Below, one piece after another: positions 9,048-17,500 of a stretch of DNA of 64,000 nt; position 1 is the stretch's first letter; the number at the start of each line of letters is the position of its first letter. The stretch lies in assembly GCA_029552745.1 (NCBI GenBank), contig JAKPDK010000070.1:468813-532812 (forward strand). Direction: 5' to 3'. The notes under the pieces were generated by a model, which was not told the DNA's origin, did no database searches, and saw nothing but the letters and a program-made list of their open reading frames with translations. The DNA comes from Candidatus Hydrogenedentota bacterium. GTDB taxonomy: Bacteria; Hydrogenedentota; Hydrogenedentia; Hydrogenedentales; SLHB01. The position numbers and the translations under genes are program-made.

Positions 9048-10061
9048 TTAAGGCAGCGGAGAGGGACTTTGGCCATTGTCCTTTCCAAGAGATTCCATAG
9101 CATCGCGAATTCGTGGCTGATCCGGGTAGAGCTCCAAGGAACGGGCGTAGGCTTCGCGTGCCCGGTCGATGTCATTTGTAAATCGACAAACACTTGCCAA
9201 GGTGTTCCAATAGGTATACTCGTCCGGAGCGAGTTTTACAGCGCGTTCAATTGGCAATAAACTTTCTTCCACTCGATTGGCGCGTATCAACAGTTTTGCA
9301 TAAGCGGCATGGCTGGCAGCTTCGTCTGGAATAAAACCCCGTGACAGATCGAAATCATCAAGCGCTTGCGCCAACACCTTATTTAACAACACGCCCTGTT
9401 GAGGGGAAAGCTGGGTAACCGAATTGAGTTCAGCCTCGGCGTCCTTAAATCGGCCTTCCCGAGTGGCCAGTCCAGCTTGGATTATGATGTTGGGTATGTT
9501 GTCTGGCTTTTTTTCCTTCAGGAGCGAGCTCTGTTCTTTTGCAGCAGCGTATAATCCAGCATTCCAGTAAAAAAGGACTAGTGTAGCCCGGGTTTCAGCT
9601 TCTTCGTCTTGAGTTTTGGATAAATCCAAAGCTTTCAGAAAGGCCTTTTGCGCATCCGTCAAATACGTGGGTCCTAAGTCAACAAGCGCCTTACCTAACG
9701 ATAGCCACGCCTTTTGAGAATCGGGCTTTAGTTTTACAGCTTTCTCCAAAATTTCCCGTGCTAGGTCTGAATCGCCGGTCCAACTCAAAGCGTCAGCGTA
9801 TTCCATAAGGGCATCAAAGTCATTCGACTGAGAAACGCCAGCTTTTTCGAAAAGCTGATGCGCTTTTTCTAAAGCTTCATATGCTGAACGCTGCTGTTCC
9901 TCCGCTGCTTCCGCTTGCCCTCGGTTTTGGAGTTCCTGCGCCTTTGTTAAGGCTGTTTTGAAACGGGCATATTCTTTCCTCGCCTCAGCAAGTTCGTTTG
10001 ATGCAGGTGCTGCCAGGTGATAGAAGGCTGTAAGGGCAAATACCACGACTATTTTTTTCAT
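9048..10061 (-). CDS. Exported TPR-repeat protein
   Basis: A 337-residue protein with an N-terminal signal peptide (residues 1-20, MKKIVVVFALTAFYHLAAPA) followed by a coiled region rich in Glu and Ala. The rest is an array of tetratricopeptide repeats (for example DALMEYADALSWTGDSDLA and TYWNTLASVCRFTNDIDRA). TPR arrays act as periplasmic protein-interaction scaffolds; no enzymatic motif is present. The gene lies 15 bases downstream of hflX on the same strand, and the pair is probably co-transcribed. Its 3' end faces lipB convergently. Confidence 0.8.
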   Translation of the reverse strand: MKKIVVVFALTAFYHLAAPASNELAEARKEYARFKTALTKAQELQNRGQAEAAEEQQRSAYEALEKAHQLFEKAGVSQSNDFDALMEYADALSWTGDSDLAREILEKAVKLKPDSQKAWLSLGKALVDLGPTYLTDAQKAFLKALDLSKTQDEEAETRATLVLFYWNAGLYAAAKEQSSLLKEKKPDNIPNIIIQAGLATREGRFKDAEAELNSVTQLSPQQGVLLNKVLAQALDDFDLSRGFIPDEAASHAAYAKLLIRANRVEESLLPIERAVKLAPDEYTYWNTLASVCRFTNDIDRAREAYARSLELYPDQPRIRDAMESLGKDNGQSPSPLP

Positions 10062-10076
10062 TATCGACCTTTCTTT

Positions 10077-11633
10077 TCATCCAACCACATTACTTTCTTT
10101 GCTCATTATAGGCTTTTCTCCCCATAACAGAAAACTCAGGGCATCTGTTAGCGGAAGGAGTGAACGGCGGTCCAGCGCACAAATGGGTAATGCCTGAAAA
10201 CGCGCACATAACCCCGGCAGGTCATTCCGATCGATTTTGTCTGTCTTATTTAAGATGTTTATGCAGGATTTGTCTTGCAGACCGAGTTGAGCGAGCATAT
10301 CACGAACGAGTTGGTATTGTTCTTCGATGTGTTTACTTGAAGCGTCCAAGACGTGAACCAAGACATCGGCTTCATGTAGCTCTTCCAATGTGGCACGAAA
10401 CGCGTCTAAAAGGTCTTCCGGAAGATTTCGAATGAACCCCACCGTGTCCGTTACGATAGCTTCTCGTTCGTGAGGGAAACGTAGCCTTCTGGATACGGGA
10501 TCCAATGTAGCAAATAAAGCATCTTGAACGGATACATTGCTTCCAGTGAGCTGGTTCACGATAGTGGATTTTCCCACATTGGTATAACCAACCACAGAGA
10601 TCGTTGGAATGTTTGCCTCAACACGAACCTGCCGACGAAGGCGTCGTCGTTCCGTCAGCTTATTTAATTGTCTCTCCAGTAGGGCAATCCGATCCTTTAC
10701 ACGTCTTTTGTCTATTTCCAATTTTGTTTCACCAGGGCCTCTTCCTCCGATGCCTCCTGTAAGCCGCGAGAACGCTATGGAACGTTGTTTGGCGCCTAAA
10801 CGCGGCAACATATAGCGAAGTTGAGCAAGTTCGACTTGAAGCATTCCTTCGCGTGAGACAGCGTGCTGGGCAAAAATATCCAGAATTATCAAGGAACGGT
10901 CGAGAATCTTCATATTAGAAATTGAAGACAGACTGGCCACTTGTGCTGGCGAAAGATTCATATCAAAAACCAGGGCCTCAGCATCGGACTGCATTGCATC
11001 GATTAAGGTTTCTTTGAATCGCCCTTCACCCATAACAAATCGAGGATCCGGTGGGCGTCGTTGCAAAATCTTGCCAAGCACGTGCATTCCCGCACTTTGA
11101 GCAAGGTCTTCGAGCTCTTGAATAGAATCTTCAGCAAGATTTCTTGGTTTCTCCGAAACATGAACGAGAATAGCCCTTGTACGTTTGTCGCCCGGGCGCT
11201 GTGTAGGAACTTGGCTTGCGAAAGCTTTTTCGATGTCGTCAACAAGGTCAAAAAAGTCTGGTTTCAGGTCTTGAACAGACTGCGGGTTCGATATTTCCCA
11301 AGACCTGCCATTGCCATTTGTTGGAATAAGATGGGCGATGTGCACTTGTCCAGCTTGACCCTTTTCTGTGACCTCGATAGCAGCGACTAAATCGAGCCGA
11401 AGAAGAGCCAAGTCGGTAAGGTCTTCGCGTGTCAGGGGTTCCCGACCCAGATGCGTATGGACCAGCCTGAGTCCACATAATCGACTCTGTGCTCGCCTGT
11501 AGTCAGAAAGGTCCGGCAAGAACAAAGACCGAGCATCACCCACCAGTAGGAATTCGATGTGACCCCCGTCTATCGACAAGCACACCGATCTGGCGTCGAA
11601 TCGCGTGGGATATTTCGGCCAGCAAACGCGCAA
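10077..11633 (-). CDS. hflX: GTPase HflX (5' end out of frame, see adjoining entry)
   Basis: Ribosome-binding GTPase of the HflX family, which rescues or splits stalled ribosomes. The HflX domain precedes a glycine-rich linker (GGIGGRGPGETKLE), and the G domain carries G1 GYTNVGKST, G3 DTVGF and G4 NKTD. The open frame starts at a TTG (11633), but its first 23 or so residues look spurious. Homology resumes at GHIEFLLVGD, while the expected preceding sequence lies in another frame up to about 11739. Joining them by removing one G from the G5 run at 11563-11567 gives a long-form HflX of about 553 residues. Either a sequencing error or a genuine frameshift is possible. Confidence 0.9.
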   Translation of the reverse strand: MRVCWPKYPTRFDARSVCLSIDGGHIEFLLVGDARSLFLPDLSDYRRAQSRLCGLRLVHTHLGREPLTREDLTDLALLRLDLVAAIEVTEKGQAGQVHIAHLIPTNGNGRSWEISNPQSVQDLKPDFFDLVDDIEKAFASQVPTQRPGDKRTRAILVHVSEKPRNLAEDSIQELEDLAQSAGMHVLGKILQRRPPDPRFVMGEGRFKETLIDAMQSDAEALVFDMNLSPAQVASLSSISNMKILDRSLIILDIFAQHAVSREGMLQVELAQLRYMLPRLGAKQRSIAFSRLTGGIGGRGPGETKLEIDKRRVKDRIALLERQLNKLTERRRLRRQVRVEANIPTISVVGYTNVGKSTIVNQLTGSNVSVQDALFATLDPVSRRLRFPHEREAIVTDTVGFIRNLPEDLLDAFRATLEELHEADVLVHVLDASSKHIEEQYQLVRDMLAQLGLQDKSCINILNKTDKIDRNDLPGLCARFQALPICALDRRSLLPLTDALSFLLWGEKPIMSKESNVVG

Positions 11634-11739
11634 AATCAGGATACACAGGATAATCAGGGTGAAGTCTGCGTTTGGTTACCCGTTCCAAGCGCCTCAAGGG
11701 AAGCGCCTTAAGTCCGTGTGTATTCCCTATGATCTGAAT
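11563..11739 (-). other. hflX: Out-of-frame N-terminal segment of hflX
   Basis: Reading the minus strand in the frame offset from the main hflX frame gives about 59 residues with the hallmarks of the long HflX N-terminus: IIGNTHGLKALPLRRLER, then KRRLHPDYPVYPDFARLLAE, then IGVLVDRRG. It runs straight into the main frame if one G of the five at 11563-11567 is dropped. After the in-frame TGA at 11760-11758 there is no ATG, GTG or TTG before the homologous stretch. An ATT at 11739 lies 10 bases after a GGAGG and is the only start that fits; the next in-frame TTG, at 11697, would lose the IIGNTHGLK part. Confidence 0.8.
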
Positions 11740-11809
11740 CTGATCACCGCCTCCAAATCATACATTTTAGTAAACGGCACTCTAAGGAAGAGTTAATTTG
11801 ATTTCCAGT

Positions 11810-12799
11810 CTAGACCATACCCGTAAACATGACACGACGAATGATTTTTTGAGATTCCACAGCGTCTAAAGTACGCTGGGCTTTTCTCAGCTCCGTGGGA
11901 TCAAGACGCTCGATTTTCTTCCAGAAAATCGAGAGATTTCCCACCGCGATTTGGCATGCTTGAGAAGGATCGATACGTTCGGGAAGCATCTCCAACACTA
12001 TGAATCCCTTGTACTTGGCCATTTTGAGGTAGAACAACGCTTCCATGACTTCCCACATGTGCACACTGCCGGGAACCATCATGTCGTCCCAGAACCTGTA
12101 GCTATCCGCCATGTACACTTGAAATAGCTTGTTGGAACGAGTCAGAAAAGCAATAGACTCTGCTGGGTTTTCTCCGGCCATCATGGCATGACCAAAATGT
12201 AGAGAAACACCGACGTTTTTCATGGCAATTTCTTGACACAGAGAGAGGCTTTTCCCCACAGAAGCGACCGTCAGAAACTTCCTCGGGTCACGAGGTTTGT
12301 AAGCAATTGAAATATTAATATCAGGAGACGCATATTTGGCGATGGTCTTGATTGAAGAAATAACGGTATTCCAGTGTGCCGTGTAATCAATGTGAAACGG
12401 GTAATCAAAACCATCGCTATAGAGTCTCAAAGTGACATCTGTGGCGCCGAGCTGACGCGCAATGTCAACCGCTTTACGTCCCTCATCTATCGCCGCATTT
12501 CGAGTTTTCGGATGTTGATGACCAAAGGCTCCCAAGGCAAATCGCCGGTCATTCGCCAGGTCGGCCGATACCCCAGAGCATAATAAACCTTGATCTTTTA
12601 GGATTCTTCGTAGTTCCTTTGTGGGGAAATCACTTGTGATGTCGTTTTGAGACACTTCTACCGCCTTGATAGTCTTCAGTTTAGCAATGGCGGCCAATTT
12701 TTCGGTAAGTTTCAACTCTTCCCGATATCCGCTAGGACAATATCTATCTGGGGTTGTGCCGAACACATTCAGGGAAACCGAGAATCGTAATGACATCAT
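11810..12799 (-). CDS. Sugar phosphate isomerase/epimerase-like TIM-barrel protein
   Basis: A 329-residue protein of the xylose-isomerase-like (AP endonuclease 2) superfamily. Expected metal-site features appear along the barrel: an early EVSQND strand end, AIDEGRKAVDIARQLGA, a VGVSLHFGHAMMAGENP segment and a late FIVLEMLPERIDP. Members isomerise or epimerise sugars or polyols using a divalent metal. The exact substrate cannot be told. The start is one of two adjacent ATGs after AGGAG. A clear sigma-70-type promoter lies about 150 bases upstream, and a putative terminated RNA lies beyond it, so the gene looks monocistronic. Confidence 0.8.
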   Translation of the reverse strand: MMSLRFSVSLNVFGTTPDRYCPSGYREELKLTEKLAAIAKLKTIKAVEVSQNDITSDFPTKELRRILKDQGLLCSGVSADLANDRRFALGAFGHQHPKTRNAAIDEGRKAVDIARQLGATDVTLRLYSDGFDYPFHIDYTAHWNTVISSIKTIAKYASPDINISIAYKPRDPRKFLTVASVGKSLSLCQEIAMKNVGVSLHFGHAMMAGENPAESIAFLTRSNKLFQVYMADSYRFWDDMMVPGSVHMWEVMEALFYLKMAKYKGFIVLEMLPERIDPSQACQIAVGNLSIFWKKIERLDPTELRKAQRTLDAVESQKIIRRVMFTGMV

Positions 12800-12952
12800 T
12801 TTCTCCTATGGTTTATATGTGTTTTACGGTCGTGCAATTTGTGCGTTGGTGCCCCTAAGTCTGACAAGATAGAGTGCAGTAGCGACTCACTTGATATCCC
12901 GTCTTTTTCTGTATAAGTCGGGAATGCACAACCAACATTCAGTCAACGACTT

Positions 12953-12981
12953 ATTGTAATCCGCAATTTAAAAAAAGTCAA
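12953..12981 (-). promoter_or_regulatory. Sigma-70-type promoter for the TIM-barrel gene
   Basis: On the minus strand the sequence reads TTGACT, a 17-base spacer, then TACAAT. It lies about 150 bases upstream of the start at 12799, giving a 5' leader of about 145 bases in which I see no recognised riboswitch. The upstream terminator at 13064-13115 would insulate this promoter from the candidate RNA. Confidence 0.6.
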
Positions 12982-13063
12982 GAGGTGCCAATATTTATAT
13001 AAAATAACATTTTAAGTATAAATAGTAACCCTGTGTCAATTTACATGCTTTTAGAGACGCGGC

Positions 13064-13115
13064 AAAAAAGGAGGCGAGTGCTAACAGCGGGGGAACTGTC
13101 ATTCACGCACTCGCC
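13064..13115 (-). terminator. Rho-independent terminator of the candidate RNA
   Basis: A perfect 9-bp stem (13107-13115 with 13073-13081) with a 25-base loop that itself contains ACAG/CUGU, followed on the minus strand by TCC and six T residues. The T-run makes the minus strand the transcribed one. Confidence 0.6.
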
Positions 13116-13181
13116 GGTGGTAGGATTCAGCCATAACGGCTGGGCTACCGATTAAACCCGGGGGAGAGGTCCTCGGTAACC
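13064..13181 (-). ncRNA. Candidate structured noncoding RNA, family not recognised
   Basis: The minus strand here folds into three consecutive stem-loops. The first is CCGAGGA paired with UCCCCCGG. The second has GGUAG/CUACC enclosing CAGCC/GGCUG with a GUUAU loop. The third is a 9-bp GGCGAGUGC/GCACUCGCC stem with an internal ACAG/CUGU hairpin, followed by six U residues. No reading frame of useful length covers it. It is bounded by AT-rich DNA on both sides. I could not match it to tmRNA, 6S, SRP, RNase P or the common riboswitch classes by eye. It could be an independent small RNA or a long leader element that terminates before the TIM-barrel gene. Confidence 0.5.
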
Positions 13182-13291
13182 AATAAATTAAACTATTGTG
13201 CCAGACACTTTATTCCTAAACTGGAAACGTTTATATTAGTTTTCCTGATGAACTGGTTTGTTAAGGTCATTTAGAAAAGAGCAACCCAGGC

Positions 13292-14458
13292 GTGCTAAAT
13301 TATGCTATGTGTTTCATGATTTCTGCGAGTTTTTTTGTTTTTCCTATTTTTGTAGGAATCTCCTTTACATGTTTTCCAACTATTTCGGATTTGGCATCAG
13401 ACCAATCCTACAATAAAAACGGCCAAACGTGTTCCTGTCGATTTCAGGCTCCACCCTTTTTTGTGGCTGCATCGAGTTCAGCATTTGTGGAGCCTTCCCC
13501 AGGTTATACTACGTCTCAGTTGAAATCATTGCTGGCGCTGGCTCGTTCACCCAATCCAACTTCTCGTGCCCGTTCTCTAGAGGGTCTGAAGCATTTTGAT
13601 ACGGAAGATGCCAACCACACCATAGTCAAGGCTCTGATAGACCCCGAGACTGTAGTACGCGAAGCCGCATTCAACGCAATCCGAGAGTGGGATGGAGATC
13701 GGCTGTGTGGGAGCCTAATACAAGCCTATTCTACAAGTGGCGACGAAATACGACATGCTTATGACCAAGTGGTCCCTTTGTTTTCGATGAAACTGGCTAC
13801 CCCGTTTAAGCGTATTCTAGTTGACCCTTCTGAGAACAGCCAAAACCGGTGTATCGCTGCTCATTGCCTCGGGGTAATGCGTGTGCAGGATGCGGCCAGA
13901 GTCTTGGCGGATGCCGTGTGGCTCAATGATGATTATCTGGCAATCGAAGCGGCATGGGCCTTGGTTGTGGTGGCGAGTCCGGAGTCAGTATCCGATTTTG
14001 TCAAAATGACTTACCATTCCTTAAAGGAGGTACGTCGTGCAGCAATTGAAGGCTTGGGTAGGATATCTACTCCAACGTCACTGCGCGCTTTGGAGTCCAT
14101 TGCCTCAGATCGCCAGGTGAAAGATCGAGACATTCGACGGGAGGCCGTTTTATGGTTAGGCACGATCGGTGATAATCAGACCGTCGACACGCTTGTGTCA
14201 ATTTTGCGCAACGAACCTTTCTTGCGCCGTGCCGCTACTCAGGCACTCAGACGCTTGACGGGGCTACCTTTCGGAGATGCGCCCCGGGAATGGTACGAAT
14301 GGTATGCAGACTATAAGCAGTCAACCCGCACGCAGACATCATCTCCACCAACTCCGCCGCCTTTAGTTCCGCGGGGTGTAGTCCTTCCTGCAGTTCCACC
14401 TGGATTTGTGCCGGGGTCTCCTGCTCAGACAGAAGAGCAACAGAAAAAGAAACCCTAA
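13292..14458 (+). CDS. HEAT-repeat protein with N-terminal signal or anchor
   Basis: A 388-residue protein starting at GTG 13292; ATG 13307 is an alternative and neither has a good ribosome binding site. A hydrophobic stretch at residues 6-30 is a signal peptide or membrane anchor. From about residue 70 to 340 it is built of HEAT/armadillo helical pairs (for example SLEGLKHFDTEDANHTIVKA, AARVLADAVWLNDDYLAIEA and VKDRDIRREAVLWLGTIGDN), an interaction solenoid without catalytic residues. The tail is proline-rich (TPPPLVPRG and similar). It precedes the large WD40 kinase gene by 141 bases on the same strand, and the two may be functionally linked. Confidence 0.8.
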   Translation: MLNYAMCFMISASFFVFPIFVGISFTCFPTISDLASDQSYNKNGQTCSCRFQAPPFFVAASSSAFVEPSPGYTTSQLKSLLALARSPNPTSRARSLEGLKHFDTEDANHTIVKALIDPETVVREAAFNAIREWDGDRLCGSLIQAYSTSGDEIRHAYDQVVPLFSMKLATPFKRILVDPSENSQNRCIAAHCLGVMRVQDAARVLADAVWLNDDYLAIEAAWALVVVASPESVSDFVKMTYHSLKEVRRAAIEGLGRISTPTSLRALESIASDRQVKDRDIRREAVLWLGTIGDNQTVDTLVSILRNEPFLRRAATQALRRLTGLPFGDAPREWYEWYADYKQSTRTQTSSPPTPPPLVPRGVVLPAVPPGFVPGSPAQTEEQQKKKP

Positions 14459-14599
14459 ATTGAGAAGACCTTATTGGAGTGGCTCTGCGCTTTTCGACAT
14501 TTGTCCTCTTTCCACTTAAGTCCATTCATTCGGTTATACTTTATTTGTGTATTGGATCTCAGGCTATAGCTTTTGGTGCAATGAAGTTAGTTTGTCCTA

Positions 14600-17500
14600 A
14601 TGAATAATTCAGAAAAGATACATTCTCGCTCAAAGCACGCCCCGGGGGAGACATCGGCTTCCACGAAGGATGAAAGTGCTTCTTGGAGTCATGACCAAGA
14701 TAGTGTTTGGCAGATAGGTAATACTATCTTGGGGACTTATGTGGTAACCGATTTCTTGGGGCAGGGAGGGATGGGAAAGGTTTTCCGCGTGAAACACCTG
14801 GGCTGGAACATAGATATGGCAGTCAAGCTCCTTAAACCCAACCTTCTCACGAATCCTTTGGCGGTCGAATCGTTCCAGCAGGAATGTGAAACGTGGGTTA
14901 ATCTAGGTCTGCATCCTCATGTTGTGTCGTGTTATTACGTGCGCATGATCGATGGGACTCCAAAAGTTTTTGCAGAGTACGTTGATGGGGGGAGTCTTCG
15001 CCGATGGCTCACAGAAGGCAAACTATACGAAGGCGGCCAGAAGATGGCATTACGCCGGATCCTGACTATCGCTATTCAGACTGCTTGGGGGCTTCATCAT
15101 GCGCACCAAAATGGGCTAGTCCATCGGGATGTGAAGACGGGCAACATTTTGATTTCCCGTTCCTCTGGAGCAAAGGTGACAGATTTTGGCCTTGCCGGTG
15201 CCCGAATTTCTGCGGCGCATTTGGAAAATTCGGCACGAGAGTCTGGCTTGGTGAGTGCTGGTGGCATGACTCCCGCCTACTGTTCACCAGAACAGTTCCG
15301 TCGAGAAAAAGTGTCCTACAAGACAGATATTTGGAGTTGGGCACTCTCTGTATTAGAAATGTTTGTAGGTGGAGTAACCTGGAAACGCGGCCCCGAAGCG
15401 CCGTCCGTTATGTGTAGCCTGTACGAGAAAGGTCCCGTTTTTGCTTATTGTCCTCCCATGCCGGAGAGAGTCTATGATGTTTTGTTGAAGTGTTGTCAGG
15501 AAGATCCCGCTGCACGTCCAAAAGATATGCTCGAAGCGGTTGAGTCTCTCAAGGAAATCTACCATGAGCTCGTCGGGAAACCTTTCCCCCATCGTTCTCT
15601 TCGGCCGATTCGAATGAGGGCGGATAGTTCGAACAATCGGGCTGTTTCTTTGATAGACTTGGGTAAATGGGAGGACGCCGAAAAGGCATGGTGTGATGCC
15701 CTAAAGGCAGAGCCTAAACATACGGAGGCGACGTTCAATTTCGGCTTGGTGAAGTGGAGGTCAGGGCGACTCCATGACGAAGGTTTACTTCAAGAGTTAC
15801 AGGAAGTCCGTCGTCTACATCCATCGGAAACACTTCCATTTGTTCTTTACAACCAAGTCCTGTTGGAACGCGGCGATTATGAAGAAGTTCTCAAGAATGT
15901 AAATCGCCTTGAGACGTCAGGACAATATTCTGAAAACTGGCTATCCATAAAACAGCAAGCAATTGAGCTTTTGCCCTATACTCGAAAGTTAGTGCGTACC
16001 TTTTGTGCACACAAGGATGCGATCACTTCGGTTGCCGTAACAAAGGCAGGACGCCTTATCATCTCTGGTAGCCATGACAACACGGTGATCGTCTGGGATA
16101 CGCAGTCCGGTACTCCTTGCTATTTTTTAACGGGACATCAAGGCTCAGTGACCCGAGTCGGGTTGAGTTTGAATGAAAAGATCGCTGTCTCTTGCAGTAG
16201 TGACAGAACTGTTCGCACGTGGGAATTGGATTCGGGGGAATGTATTCGAGTTTTGAAGAAACACAATGCCTGCGTGGTCGGTGTACATGTTTTTGATGAT
16301 TCGGGTTCCGTCCTTTCTTGTGGTCAAGATGGCCTAATTGTTCACCAGAGTCTGGAAGACGGAAGCATAGAAAGTTTGTCACTTGAGATCCGTTCGAGTG
16401 TTGCGGCTTCTTCTTTTTGTGCAAAGGGAAAACTTCTTTTCTTGGGGCATGTTGATGGGCAAATTACAGTATGGTCTTACCCCGAGGGAGTAAGAAAGGC
16501 AGCATGGAAGGCACATGACGCCCCGATTCGAACCATCACAGCAGATGTTCATTCAAATGCTTTATTAAGCGCGTCAGACGACGGCAAGATAAAGGTATGG
16601 GATAAACGTACCTTTGCTTGTAGGCACATTATTGATGCGCACTTGGAGGGAGTTCTTGATCTCCATTGTTTAGCGAAATCCCCTTTTGCCGTTTCTTCAG
16701 GCAAAGATGGCGCTGTCCGGCTATGGTGTCTCCGAAATCGGAGATGTCTCTATACATATCGGGGGCATAAAGGGGCAGTGCGTTGTGTGACGTTCATGGC
16801 AGATGCGAGATATCTAGTTTCAGGGGGAGAAGACGGTTTAATAAACCTCTGGAGTGTGGGGAGCATAATTCCAAAATACCGAGCGCCTTTTGTTTTGTGT
16901 CGAGCAATTGAGAGCGAAACAGCAGCGAAAGATGAAATGACGTTTGTTCAAATACTGAGTAAGGCAAAGGGCTGTTTTGATAAAGCCGATTGGAATGGTG
17001 CAGCCGATGCGCTTCGAACTGCCCGCGAATTGCCCGGTTTCCGTCGTAATGCTGGAGCTTTGGCGCTGTGGACGGCTTTATATACCAAATTGCCTTGCGG
17101 TGAATTCACCGGTTCATGGCGTGTGGGAAAGACCTGTGCGCACAAGGGAGCAGCAACCTGTTTGGCGGTAAGTCCAGAAGGCACTATACTTTTTTCCGCT
17201 GGGGAAGATGGATGCATTGTGGGCTGGGATCCAGAAAACTGTACACGAAAAATTGCATTTGAGGGACATACCAAACCTGTTAAGGCGCTCGATGTGGACC
17301 CGCTTAATCGTTTTCTGCTATCTGCCGCAGAAGACAACGTCGTAATGGCTTGGGACATTCGAAACGGGAAAGCCCTCAAGTTTTTTGAGCCACCGGCAGG
17401 CAACATTGATGCAGTTGCTATAAGTCCGAACGGTCAGTTCATCGTCGGTGGTGGGTGGGCGTTAACGCTGTGGCACGTTGACACGGGTCGATGCTTACTG

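Noticed and set aside
11003-11478. Two smaller minus-strand frames inside hflX
   Set aside because: They are shadows in other frames of the HflX coding region, which is confirmed by G1, G3 and G4 motifs.
13060-13190. Cyclic di-GMP (GEMM) or SAM-I riboswitch
   Set aside because: On the plus strand GGTAG...GGGCTACCGAT and ACCCGG recall fragments of these motifs, but the conserved cores (for example CACGCACAGGGCAAACC or the SAM kink-turn) are absent. The terminator T-run shows the minus strand is transcribed.
13181-13260. Sigma-54 promoter (TGGCAC) upstream of the candidate RNA
   Set aside because: TGGCAC is present on the minus strand, but the -12 GC at the required 10-base spacing is missing.
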